Made by a program: the position numbers and the translations under genes. Below are positions 20,112-31,498 of a DNA stretch of 64,000 bases, piece after piece. How positions within the stretch are numbered: the first letter of the stretch is position 1; each line of letters opens with the position of its first letter. The DNA comes from Gracilaria gracilis (taxonomy: Eukaryota > Rhodophyta > Florideophyceae > Gracilariales > Gracilariaceae). The notes under the pieces were generated by a model that searched no databases, was not told the origin of the DNA, and was given only the letters and a program-made list of their open reading frames with translations. The stretch lies in NCBI GenBank assembly GCA_030374805.1, contig JARGSG010000139.1, positions 1 through 64,000 of the forward strand, given 5' to 3'.

Positions 20112-23100
20112 ATGGTTTTTGACCGTCAAACCCCTCCTGTGCTTCGCTCAAGGACCCCAAGTGCCCCTCCGAGGAACTCACCGCAGGCAGGAGAGCGAAA
20201 CCCAACCGGATCTCACCTCCAATCAGGATCAACCGCCGGACCTTCAAACCCGGGGCCTTCCAATCCAGAAGCTTCCGCAAGGACTCCTACCAATCGTAAC
20301 ACGGACTCGTCTAGTTCTCCGATGCCTACGAATAACGTTTCCATTCATCGTCATTCTACTCTCCCTCCGGGTACTACCCCCAATCCTCCGCTTCGTTCAC
20401 CCTTTCCTCCCCCGGGATCATCAATTCCCCCCATCTCCCAATATGGGCCATCAAATATTCACACGAACCTCTTTGGAGAACATTTGATCATACACAATGA
20501 ACCGCAGCGTAATCTTTGGGAAGCTATTCGATCCTATCAATTGGATATTCCAAACCTCACCGGAAATCAAATTGTTCGAGAACTCCGCAATGATTTCACA
20601 CCCGAACAGTTATTTCAGAACGAATTAACTCAAAATCTGAGTCTATTCAGCTCTTTGGCTAGGCTGATTAATCGTCTTGGTGGAAATTTGTCCAGTAATT
20701 CAAACCGTACACTCCCTCGTCTTGCTCATACAATTTATATCAACCATGAAGATATTAATACAGCTATGAAATTACTTGACGACTCACAAGGAATTCTTTC
20801 GCCACAGGCACAACCACCTGTTGAGAATCCTATTCCTTTCCGCCTTGTTGACCCCCCTTCTACTGGTACAATCCCTCTCACCACCAATTCTCCTCCTGAA
20901 GAACCTGCGCATGTCTACACCATACACATTCGAACTCATCGTCAAAATTCTCAAGACCACCCTCCTAATCGGAATGAGTCGAAGCCTAATTATTCTAAAT
21001 TAGCACACAGTGTGGCAATGCGCTTCAAAGATAAGTCCTCTAAATTTTCTGGAGCAATTGGTGAATCTTGGGAAGAATTCTTTAGGGAATACAAATTAGC
21101 CCTGGCTGACTACGATGTTCCCTCGGACAGGCAAATTTCCTTTATGCACCATATCCTTCGTGACAAGGCTAAGAGATTCTTCTTGGAAAAGATATTCGAT
21201 CGTGTTGATTCACTCGATATGGCAAATGATCTCATGGAAAACCAATACAATTCTACTGCTAGAAAGAAACGAATTGAAAACCAATTGAACGCCATCCGTT
21301 TTGAAAGTTACGAGAAAAACGAAGGCAGCAGTACCAAGGCTTTGGAAACACTTGAAGCTGACATTTCTAAACTTGCACCGCAAGGTCCTGCTCATTGTCA
21401 GTCTGAAGCCTGTCGTATTGGATTTCTCCGTAAGGCCGTTGTCGGCAACACTTGGGCCACACTTCCTATTGCACGTTTGGACACTGAACAGCTTAACTTC
21501 CAAGAATTCTACACCCAATTGGAATGTGCCATCCAACGTGAGAATGAAGAGAAGATAGCTCGAAAAGAAACCAACCCATTTGGTTCCTCATCCAAGTCCA
21601 AACTGTTCGACACAAATTACAATTCTGGCCCTCCCGCTCGTTACGGTCGATACAAGCACAATCGAAAGAACTATCGAAACAACAATCGCTTCCGCAAGAA
21701 TGTAATTTGCTTTGGATGTGGTGAAGAAGGTCACGTAATCAGAAATTGTAAGAACCCCCAGGATCTCGCCACAGTCGCCTCCCGTAAGGTACAACATCTT
21801 CAACGTTCTGGTAAATTCAACTCACAGAACAAAGCCCTCAAACACGTACTGTACGAGCTTTGCACCCAAACCCAGGATGGTAGTGAGGATGAATCAGATT
21901 TTGAAGACCCGAACACATTCTTCGAAACAAAAGATGTGCCCGATGATGCCTTACAGGCTAATGACGAAGGAGATTCTGACTCCGACGAAATCATTGACGA
22001 ACAGCCCGATCCTTTCAAGACTTGCTACACGCAATTTGACATCGACAACTCCACCTCACCTTTGGACTTTGGCCAAACTCGCAAAGACGCACTGAAACGC
22101 AAACTTCACAGTGTTCCAAAAGGTACAGCACATAAACTTCGAAGATATTTGAAACGCAAATTTACGTGTTTTTTGGTATCAAAGGACGAGTTGGAATTCT
22201 CTTGTAATGAGGAATTTAATGGTGGATGTCTCGATATTGGCGCACAACGCTCTGTCATTGGTCATAAGCAAGCTAAAGCATATTGCACCAAGTACGGTAT
22301 CGAAATGAAGAAACGCAAAAGCAACATTCTGTTCCGTTTGGGAGACAACATTTTCAACAGCATTGCCCAGATCCCCATCCGAATTTTCGCACCGCAAGGA
22401 CGCATCATAAAGCTAACGGTCGACGTTATTGATTGTGATATCCCATTTCTACTTGGCCTAGACTTCCTTGATCGAGAAAAGATCTACGTCAATAATGTCG
22501 ACAACCTGTTGGTGTGCAATAATGGATGGGAAATGCCTTTGACACGTAAATTAGGACACATTTATCTCGAGATGAATGAATTCCAAACGTTATTCAGCAA
22601 AAATGAATTACGTCGTTTGCATCTTCACTTCTATCATCCATCAGTGGAAAAGCTCTTCAATCTTCTTAAACGAGCTAAACCAGAAGAAGCAAACAAAGAG
22701 ACAAGAGAACTGCTTACTTCCATTAGCAAAGCTTGTCAGACGTGTCAACGTTTCACTCCAAAACCACAGCGCTTTCGTGTTTCATTTCCACATGGTGTAA
22801 TCTTCAACCAGGACCTAGCTATAGACTTATTTACAATTAATAAGAAGGCCGTGTTACATGTAGTTGATATTCACACACACTTCGGTGCCGCTCGATTCCT
22901 CGAAGGACAATCACTGGATGATATCTGGAATACTTTTCTCAACTGTTGGGCTCAGGTTTACACTGGATACCCGGACTCGATCCGTTGTGATCAAGGATCT
23001 GTTTTCACTTCCCCGAAATGGAAAGACAAACTGGATGAATTTGGAATTGACTTTCGCCTTTCTGGCGTGGAAAGCCATAACTCAATCGGTGCCGGTGAAC

Positions 23101-25104
23101 GTTATCACGCACCCCTACGTCGTATCTTTAACAAAATTAAATACGATGCAGATATTGACAACGATGATCTCATTCTCGCTACAGCTGTCAAAGCTATGAA
23201 CGATACCATGAACCCTGAAGGCCTCGTCCCATCCCTTCTCGTATTTGGAGCTCTCCCCCGTTTTCCAGGCATTCACACTCAACTGCCAGACCAGGAAGAG
23301 CGCATGCAAGCTCTGTTAACCGCGCGTTCAGAAATGGAAATCATTTCAAATGAACTACGTTTGAAAACTGCCCTGGACTCACGTCTACCAGAAGCAGTTC
23401 ACCATGACTACACTCCAGGTGACATGGTACTCATCTTTCGAGAAAACGTTTCCCCAAACTGGACAGGACCCTTCAAAGTCACCCGTATTGAAGGCAAGCA
23501 GATTTTCGTTCAGAAAGAGAATGGCGAAGTACAACATAGCGTTCATCAAGCTAAGCCACACGTAAACGAAAACTCTAATGACCAATTAGAGAAGACCAAA
23601 TCAGTGCCGAATAACATGGAGCATTTACTCAATTATTGCTTCTCTCAATTCAACACATTTATAACCGAAGTTCTGAAACCAAACGACCCCCGTAAAGACT
23701 ATCATGAATTCTTGAAAGCCAAGAAAAAGGAAACTGAAGGATTAGTGAAACGAGGAACTTGGAAAGAAATTAGTAAATCTGAAGTACCAACCGACGCCAA
23801 TATCATTGGATCCCGATTCGTTTATTCAATTAAGAATCCTGGCACCCCTGATGAACTATTCAAAGCTCGACTCGTAGCACAAGGTTTTTCTGACAAGGAT
23901 CAGAATTATTTAGTACATAATGCCACCACAGTAAGGCATAGTACGGTTCGCCTTATCCTATCGATCGCAGCGATTTTCGGTTGGAAGGTATGGAGCCATG
24001 ACGTCACTCAGGCGTACATACAAAGCAGTCAGAACCTAGCAAGAGAAGTATACTTGAAACCTCCTAAGGAAATGAATTTATCCGAAGGAACTATGCTTCA
24101 ATTAATTAAACCTCTCTACGGTTTACCAGACGCTAGTGATTACTGGAATGTAACCATCATGGATCACATCCGTAACGATCTCCAAATGAACCCAATGAAA
24201 GGAGACATTTCCGCGTTTTACAGACGCAAACACGACGCCTTAATTGGACTACTTGGATCCTACGTCGACGATTCAATCATCACTGGGGACAGAGAGTTTC
24301 TCCACATTAGTGAGAAAACATTGGAACGTTTTGAATCCCGGGAAAGGGAAATGGATAGTTTCAAGTTCGCTGGAACGCAAGTGGAAACTGGAAATGGAAG
24401 TTATGTAATTCACCAGAAGGACTTTTTGAACAGGCTACTCCCGCTCAATGACTCAGGAAGCTACACAGAGTTTCGTTCCAAGAGAGCACAATTAGCTTGG
24501 CTCGTTTATTCCTACCCACGCATTTCCTTTTATGTGAACAAATGTGCACAACTTACTGCAGAAAAGTTTACCATAAAAGATGGGAAAAGAATGAACAAAA
24601 TGATAAAGCAGATTAAGAACGCTGATCCGCTTTGCATGAAGTTCGTAAAACTGGATTTGGAATCACTACATATTAGGATATATAGTGACTCTTCGTTTGC
24701 TAATAATGATGATCTCAAATCCCAACTGGGATATATTATCTTACTGGCCGATAAGTACAACAATTGCAATATCGTTAAGTTCAAAAAGCTACAAGAGTCG
24801 CCGTGTTGTGAGATCAGTATTGGGAGGTGAGGTGTATGCATTCGCAGATGCATTTGACAGTGGTTTTACTTTGAAAAATGATTTAGCACGTATACTTGGA
24901 AGGGATATACCGATCAAAATGTTCACGGATTCAATGAGTCTTTTCAATGTCATAACCAAGTCATCTGAGACTGCTGAAAAGCGTTTGCTCATTGACATAA
25001 GCTCAGTGAGAGAATCCTATGACCGCCATGAAATTTCGGACGTTGGTTTTCTTCGCTCGGAATATAATCCGTCAGATTTATTCACTAAGTTAACTAAGGA
25101 ATAA
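20112..25104 (+). CDS. gag-pol: Copia C1 gag-pol polyprotein, one frameshift in RNase H
   Basis: From ATG 20112 an open frame of 1572 codons runs to 24830. Order of parts: Pro/Ser-rich N-terminus; gag core (FSGAIGESWEEFFREYKLAL); CCHC zinc knuckle CFGCGEEGHVIRNC near residue 535; protease with LDIGAQRSVIG near 700, where DIG replaces the usual D-T/S-G; integrase HHCC (HFYHPSVEKL ... CQTCQRF) and DDE residues in AIDLFT, RCDQGSVF and GAGERYHAP; reverse transcriptase with DVTQAYIQS and the YVDD box near 1384; RNase H with YSDSSFANNDDLKSQLGY near 1525. A run of five A at 24783-24787 is one base too long for the conserved reading; after it the rest of RNase H (SRRVVRSVLGGE ... FTKLTKE) is in another frame to 25104. 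Confidence 0.92.
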
Positions 25105-25214
25105 TGTTTTTGAAAACATATTACTTTGCAACAAAGTTGAGCATCCGACGGAGCAGTGGGGTTGTTAGAGATTGGAACATTTAATGATATATGGTTTACA
25201 ATATAATCTTGTTT

Positions 25215-25228
25215 AGAAAGAGAGCGAA
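25215..25228 (+). other. Polypurine tract of C1
   Basis: AGAAAGAGAGCGAA directly before the 3' LTR, the usual site of plus-strand priming. Confidence 0.75.
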
Positions 25229-25458
25229 TGTAGCCATATTAGGCGCCAGCCCAACTGCGTGGGTGGCACCTTGCAGGAGATTACCGCAACGGGAATCACA
25301 GACGTAGACAGACTGTCTTTGTCTTCCTAGCAGTAGTCGTAGAGTAGTATAAAAGTAAAGACAGAGATGCAACTCTCTTCTGACGAGCACACACACTCAG
25401 TCATCATCAACATCAAGTTTCATTTATTCAACAGTTCAATTGCGCATCTTGCGCCACA
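25229..25458 (+). repeat. 3' LTR of C1
   Basis: Second identical LTR, followed directly by the CTACC target duplication (25459-25463). Confidence 0.95.
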
Positions 25459-25970
25459 CTACCATTGTTGTTACTGTATCGCCAGTTTGTTTAACGTCCA
25501 ATTCACGTTGGCTACCTTTACGAATTTAACAGCGGTATACGTGATGTCTCTGTCGTTAATAATGACGGACACCACTTTTTGTCACAGTTAACTCTGGAAT
25601 TCACGCCTACGACGGATAAAAGCCACATATTCTTGCTTGCAACGTTGGTCGAGCATAACTGGCTCGAACTGTTACCGTTCTGCAGCAGAGTAAGAATTAT
25701 CTATCATAGTGAATAATACTGTTCTTTTTCTGGCTTGACGGTTTAGAAATATTATAATTGCTTAATTACCTCTTCGGCTTAAAGAAGATAATAGAAAATC
25801 AAGGCAAAATTTGTAAATTAGAAGCTAAGTGTTTATAAAAGAGTTTTATTGTGTCCGTTTATCTACATTGCTATTTAAAACGTCAAACGAGGAAAGATAT
25901 GCAGATCGAGACATACTTTCCTGCTTTACAAGTGGGAGAGACGGAACAATTTCGGCCTTCTTGACGTGTT

Positions 25971-26270
25971 TTAGTTCTTTCCGTGCATGTTCGTTACGGA
26001 GCTAACCATTTGGCTAGAAGTTCGAAAGCAGGGACATGGAATACATGTTTCCCAATGGCATTCGAGACACCTCAACCATGTGGTCTCACATCTGATGCAG
26101 TACTCTCCACGGTGATTGTACTTTTCATGTCTGCATTTCAAGCATCTTCGGGCAACCGAAATTATTGTTTCAACAGGGTGATGGACAACACCATCGTCAT
26201 TAGTTCTTTCTTTGTCGCTTAAACCCATTGTCTCGACTTTTTTTGACATCGTATACTGGACTTCAAAGGA
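25971..26270 (-). CDS. Hypothetical CXXC-rich small protein, 99 aa
   Basis: ORF from ATG 26270 (MSFEVQYTMSKK). The C-terminal half has closely spaced Cys pairs: CLKC, CIRC, CLEC and CIPCPC, with a His between, like one or two zinc ribbons. No named family was recognised, and neither a TATA box nor a neighbour supports it. It could be an exon of a spliced gene or chance. Confidence 0.3.
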   Translation of the reverse strand, partial: SFEVQYTMSKKVETMGLSDKERTNDDGVVHHPVETIISVARRCLKCRHEKYNHRGEYCIRCETTWLRCLECHWETCIPCPCFRTSSQMVSSVTNMHGKN

Positions 26271-26727
26271 CATGACAACCAGTGGCGGCGTCGAAGGATT
26301 TGACACTATCGATATAAGACTTGTTGAGGGTTCTCGCAGCTACCCCTAAATACTAATCAGGAACGGTATGAATGAAAAACGGTAGCTCACAGGGATGCAT
26401 GGAAAGTGGAGTGTCGTACAGAATCATGTGGAAGTAGTAGTGACATGCAGAACATGATTGGATTGTGTGGTTGCTATGATATGCTATGTAGTGTCCGCGA
26501 GCTGCAGATGGAAGATTAATGACAGTCTAGTAATGTGTTTGATGTGCAGCCCGCGGACACATGATGCTGGAAGCCTCGCTTCCTCAAATTATGACATTGT
26601 ACAGAGAAAAAGAATTTTGAATGTAAAGAAGGTGCTCCTGATAAAGGTGGAAAGTGCGGTAACACGCAGTCAGCTGCAAATAGAATGGGTTCGACTAAAC
26701 ACAGCCCAAGTGGAGGAAACATAATCG

Positions 26728-26765
26728 CTCGTGGAGGATGCCGAGAGTATCGATAGATACCCGCC
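26728..26765 (+). repeat. Dispersed repeat, copy 2
   Basis: Matches 16104-16137 in the same orientation, with four extra bases. Confidence 0.5.
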
Positions 26766-27310
26766 AAGTGTGTAGATATAGCGCTATCGATATTGCGCAC
26801 CATAACTGACCCACAACTAAGTTACCTTTCCTGAGCCACGGGTGTGCGCCGCCGTCCCGCTTCAACAGCTCAGTCTCTTTTATGTCATCTGAAGCGCAGC
26901 TAGTGCTCTCTTTGACAGAGTCTCGTAGCCGTAAAAGTGGAGAAAGGTCAATAATCTTACGTAGAGGTTTCCGCTTTACGCTTTGTGTTCTGTCCACTTC
27001 CTTTCGAGTCTGTCAAACGATAGCATGAAGCTCCTAGTTTGAATGAAAACGAGATATGGAAATAGAAACGAAGAGCGTAGTTTGAAAGTCATGCATTGAC
27101 TGCAGGAGATTGTCGAACAAAGGCGAAGCGTCTGTCGGCAATGGCCATTCTAATCTCCTCTCCTCCCAGCCGGAAAGCGGGATCTGCAGGCCAATACGCT
27201 TCCGGACAGATAATGCTCAGTTCTGGACCCAATGCTATGGGAGGGACTAGACTTTTTGAGGGTTTATGTTGGTTTGAAGTATGGCCTATGTAAAGTTATA
27301 ACTATATGGA

Positions 27311-27359
27311 GATCCAAAAGTTTTGGATCAAACTTTTAGCACACGAAATGTGTGCTAAA
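27311..27359. repeat. Two adjacent hairpins
   Basis: GATCCAAAA-G-TTTTGGATC (27311-27329) is followed six bases later by TTTAGCACAC-gaaat-GTGTGCTAAA (27335-27359). Both are perfect stems. Confidence 0.6.
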
Positions 27360-28195
27360 TAATAGATTTTCGAAGAAGAAAGAAGTGGATTTATTTGAAC
27401 GAGAGTGAGCGGAAGGATGATCTAATTTGCGCTCAAGGAGACGCGGGAAAATCGGATAAGTTAAGAATTTAATCAGTTATGCATATGAATACAACAAATA
27501 AAAGCGGCCTTTGGCCGCATGCGGAGCTTAATGTCACAAGCAAAAAGATGTTTTTCGCACACTAGCAGCAAAAAATGGCCGCAACAAACCAATGCGCCAG
27601 CAAACCATTTTTGTATTTAAGATTGATGACCTTTCTTTGTCAAGAATTCTACGTCCTTTGCATATTCTGTAATTTATGCTCCTCTACTCACTCAAGGACT
27701 TTGCGCTTTTAAAACAACTGTTTTACACTGATAAAAATGAATTTTACAGGAGAAACATTTTGTCTTAAAATTTGTACTTTACAACAACATTTTTGTAAAG
27801 TAAATGACATTTTTATCTCACGCTTTTTAAATGAGCTAATAGCCGAAAAAATTGGCCCATTTTTGGGCATTTTTTGCTTATATAAAATGTTGAGCTGCAA
27901 TATAAAGAACAAAATCTGCAAAAACCTACAATAACTTCAAGTCAGTTACAATTTTTCTTACAATGCGGGGATTTTTTAAATTTTAGGATGACCCTTTATA
28001 AAGTTAATTCTTTTCTCATAATCTATCCAACTTCTAAGATAATTAATCTCTAGAAAAAGTAAAAAAGTAAGGACCTACTTTGCCGTCGTTCAATCTATTA
28101 ACCAATGGTTTCACAGAATAAAAATATATAATGCAAATAATTTAATTACCAACATCGACGTGTACACTAAAAGTAAAATGCTTATCGTTTCTTCC

Positions 28196-28220
28196 TTAGA
28201 GCATCTCTACTGGGCAGCTA
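28196..28220 (+). repeat. Left terminal repeat and TTA target duplication of H1
   Basis: TTA, then GAGCATCTCTACTGGGCAGC. The core GAGCATCTC also opens many plant Tourist/Harbinger elements. Confidence 0.8.
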
Positions 28221-28358
28221 AATGCGGCAGTAAATCAGCAATACGTTCCCGACGTGTCGCGATGTAATTGGGCCAACATTTTTTGCTGATATGCTCATTT
28301 GCTTCAGCACTGCACTTCTCCAACGGCCTTCCTTGTCCATACGCCAAGCAAGCGAAAC

Positions 28359-29660
28359 ATGGCTTCATCGCTCATGAACGATGAGCTTGATGAAGCTTTA
28401 GAAGAGCTCGTCCATGACCTTCTCTCCAGCTCAGAGAGCGAACCAGACCAACGGCCACATGGCGGATCCACCAAAGGCCGCAAGAGTAACATTGACCGAC
28501 AACGAGAGGCAGGCCACAAACAGTTGCATAATGATTATCTTTCAAACTCACCGGTCTATCACTAAGGTCAATTCCGTAGGCGGTTTCGAGTCTCCCGTAC
28601 TGTTTTTGATCGCCTCTGCAACCAATTGAAAGGAACGCAACGCTACTTTCAGCAACACAACGATTGCACAGGACGTCGTGGGTTTAGTGTGGAACAAAAA
28701 GTCACCGATTCATTGAGCATACTGACTTATGGGTATGCAGCGGATTTCGTTGACGAGTATGTTCGTACGTCAGAATCTATAGCCTCTGAAAGCGTCAAAC
28801 GGTTTTGTAGTTGTGTCATTGATAGTTTCGGCGAAGAATACCTCCGTAGTCCGACAGAGTCTGAGCTGAAAAAGGTTCTTGCACGCACTCAACGTCTTGG
28901 ATTCCCGGAAATGATGGGCAGCATTGATTGTTCGAAATGGATATGGAAGAACTGTCCAGTTGCGTGGAGAGGTCAATATCAACGGAAGGAGCGGAAACCG
29001 GGAGTAACCTTGGAAGCCATCGCGGACGACCGGCTTTGGATTTGGAACTCGTTCTTTGGTACGCCGGGAAGTGGCAACGACTTAAACGTCTTAGGGAATT
29101 CTCCTTTACTAAACAAAATATCGGACGGATGCTTTCCACCAAAGGTGTCCTAGGATCTGAACAGCAAGCACCAAACAATCCCGTATTTTCTTTGCGATAG
29201 AGTCTATCCTAGGTACCCCATTTTCATTCATACTATACAGGAACCTGTAACAAAGAAAGAAAAGAATCATGCCAAGAGGCAGGAAGGCAGACGGAAGGAT
29301 GTCGAGCGAGCGTTTGGCGTGCTTCAAGGACGTTGGCATGTTATACGCAGACCCTCACGTTTTTGGCACGTGAACACTTTGAAGAACGTGATGTATTGTT
29401 GTGTGATCCTTCATAATATGATGGTGGAAGAAGGGTTGGACGCTGAGGACCTGACGTGGGGAAGATCTACAGAATGGGCAAGCGAGGAAGTTGTCCATCC
29501 TGAGGTCCCGGTATGGGAGGAGGGCGAAAACTCAACAATTCCGAAAGGCTCAATCGCTGCTCTTTGCAGGAGTAGTGAGTTCCTGCAGCAAGAAGCAAGG
29601 CAGCGTGAATTGGAAAACGATGTCATGGAACACCTATGGGGTTTGCTCGGAAGATCATAA
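28359..29660 (+). pseudogene. H1 transposase (plant-type Harbinger DDE), two in-frame stops
   Basis: One frame of 434 codons from ATG 28359 (MASSLMNDELDEAL) with a TAA at 28563 and a TAG at 29151; all recognisable parts are in this frame. Features: FRRRFRVSRTVFDRL near the first stop; EYLRSPTESEL; GSIDCSKWIWKNCP with the first catalytic Asp; GSGNDLNVLGNSPL with the second; RRKDVERAFGVLQGRW with the likely catalytic Glu. This is the 'plant transposon protein' branch of DDE transposases, clearly different from the HARBI1-like enzyme at 7165-8045. Unless the stops are read through, it is inactive. Confidence 0.9.
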
Positions 29661-29729
29661 ACAGCACGAACTCATCGGCGTTTGGTATCCATTTTATTTC
29701 GATGGGACCTATATCTACAGCACCTCCTT

Positions 29730-29799
29730 TCTCACGCGGTCGCGCGAGCACCTACGCTCGCAAGCTTGCGAGCGTAGGTGCTCGCGCGACCGCGTGAGA
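29730..29799. repeat. Perfect 70-bp palindrome
   Basis: Two 35-base arms, exact reverse complements without a spacer, centred on AAGCTT (29762-29767) and GC-rich (CTCACGCGGTCGCGCGAG...). It lies between the convergent 3' ends of the two H1 genes. Confidence 0.95.
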
Positions 29800-29861
29800 C
29801 TTTTTGGCGTTTCTGGAGGTCATACTGCAATTTCAGCTTAGTAAGATGGTCCGAACAGAGG

Positions 29862-30593
29862 CTATATATCGATTTGGGGGGTTTCCGACAAAGTGGAGGC
29901 TTTCGGGGCTGACTCGGTAGCGGTGTCAGCGGGAACAGGACGGCTTTCCTTCGACTTCTGACGCTTTGCTTCGTCGGCCTTCAGGTCGTCGAGAACGCGC
30001 TTCCGTGAGATTTTTAAGAACTCCTGTGCTTCGGGACTACTATCAGCAGTCATCGTGAACAGCGATATATCGTTCTGCCTCTTTATTTCGGAGGCTCGTT
30101 CGCGCTGCAGGCATAATGCCTGGCGAGCAACGTTCAGCTTCTCTTCATAGTGCTTCTGTTTAATAAACTCCATTTTCGCCGCCTTTCTACCTTGTGGGCG
30201 TTCTGAGAACTCTGTCGACGGGACATCTTTCTTCTCTATCTGATCAAGTGTGCCAGGTTTCGAGCATGTTTGCTGCCTAGAGGTGCTGCTGGGATCGGCT
30301 TCCGAAGAGGTTGAGGTGATTTCCTCGTCGATGGAAAACTTAGGATGGTTGCCGAGAACTTCCCATGCTTCCTTAAACTTAAACGGCTCTCCTATATCAT
30401 CCTTCGGACTCTTCATCTTGGTTCCATTGAACAGCGCTGTTGCCATGCGAAATTTGTCCTCTTCGTTGTATCCGGATGGATTTAAACGAATTACGCGCAC
30501 AAAGCACCCAGAGAACATAGCGCACTTTGTCGTTAAAAGCTTTATACGGTTGCGAACAGATTCCGTAGAGAGTGAGGCACGATTGGCAGGGTT
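29862..30593 (-). pseudogene. H1 accessory protein, C-terminal part (interrupted by G2)
   Basis: Coding continues from the 42107 part after the G2 insertion. It contains ANRASLSTESVRNRIKLL, GCFVRVIRLNPSGYNEEDK, MATALFNG and FKFKEAWEVLGNHPKF, which match the no-apical-meristem-associated (NAM) C-terminal domain common in Harbinger second ORFs. A long charged coiled coil follows and the end is acidic. The domain is thought to help the transposase bind DNA or enter the nucleus (family knowledge). The frame formally continues into the LTR, but that part is not real. The insertion point is 30593/30594. Confidence 0.82.
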
Positions 30594-31444
30594 TGTGGGG
30601 CAAAGCCGGGAACGGAAGGAAAGAACACAAACCGAGCCAGCGGCTACGCACCCAAGGTGTTCAGCCTTGCTCCCTATTGGGGCAGAGCAGTAGCAGAACC
30701 CTCCGATGAGGCCGACACGTGCCAGGCGTAGCTCCGGGCGGCCTCTTCCTGACTTACAGACGGAGGTTGGGGGTGGCAATCGGGGTGCCAACAGGATGGA
30801 TTCCACTGGGTGTGGCGTATCCCGTAGCAAAAGATACGAGATAGAAGGTAGCAAAATGAGCCGCACTGCGGAGCACAGACTCGTGAGAGCTGGGAATAAT
30901 CCTGAGACAAAAAGGGGCAAACCTGTACAACAGGGCGAAGTGTAACGAAGCCGTAAGAAGGGAAAACAGAAAGAGTGTATGGAAGAATGATAAATAAGAG
31001 GCCGTAACGACGGATCGGTGCTTCTCGGTGACGGAGGTGGATAACTTGTCCGGATAAGCGGCGGTATTCCCCGGGAATGGGGCAAAAGACCGTGCGCAAG
31101 CGGAACTCAAGCTAGAGCCAAGGCCTCGTTGAGGTTTACTTCCCGTACAGTGGCGGCAAGTGCCGCCATTTATATACGGCTGACAAATATCACTAAAATA
31201 TCTAAGTACCCGGCACCCCGGCCAACACTACCCACGTGTACCTCCGTGGCACACTTACAACGGCGCATCCGGTAGTCGGGCGCGGACCCACACGTGTCGC
31301 GCCAATCCTACCCTTCATAGGCGGATCCCTAATCCGGGCCAAATAGGCAAATAGACTTCATAATAGTAGGAAGTTCAGCCGAAAATAACAACGGATATAT
31401 GAGTGGCATCCCCCTCAGTCCCTGCCAAGGGCCATTGCTCTACA
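30594..31444 (-). repeat. 3' LTR of G2
   Basis: 851 bp, TGTGGGGC...TCTACA as read on the plus strand. Its partner is 41087-41937. Confidence 0.95.
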
Positions 31445-31457
31445 TCTCCCCCTTCTC
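31445..31457 (-). other. Polypurine tract of G2
   Basis: GAGAAGGGGGAGA on the minus strand, directly before the 3' LTR. Confidence 0.8.
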
Positions 31458-31498
31458 AGGCTGAAACTTCCGACTCGTTCGGCTTCTCACCTCCCATC

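Larger units (their letters stand above)
18695..25458 (+). mobile_element. Complete Ty1/copia retrotransposon C1
   Basis: A 6764-bp element with 230-bp LTRs at both ends that look identical, flanked by CTACC at 18690-18694 and 25459-25463. The order gag-protease-integrase-RT-RNase H is that of Ty1/copia. Between the 5' LTR and gag lies an extra zinc-finger ORF with a short intron. The 3' polypurine tract is at 25215-25228. No TGG-type primer site follows the 5' LTR, so priming probably uses another tRNA part. Identical LTRs mean a recent insertion, yet pol has one frameshift. Confidence 0.95.
25464..28195. other. Mostly gene-free stretch between C1 and the Harbinger H1
   Basis: AT-rich toward the right. 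It contains one small Cys-rich ORF, one copy of the dispersed repeat (26728-26765) and a set of hairpins (27311-27359, 27503-27517, 27775-27802). No other coding signal was recognised. Confidence 0.5.

Noticed and set aside
20088..20112. Fusion of the zinc-finger ORF to gag-pol by a second intron
   Set aside because: The candidate donor near 19829 and acceptor at 20087 do not join in a matching phase.
30674..31110. ORFs in the G2 LTRs (also near 41069-41603)
   Set aside because: They lie fully in LTR sequence and have no domain; the end of the Harbinger accessory frame only reads into the LTR by chance.
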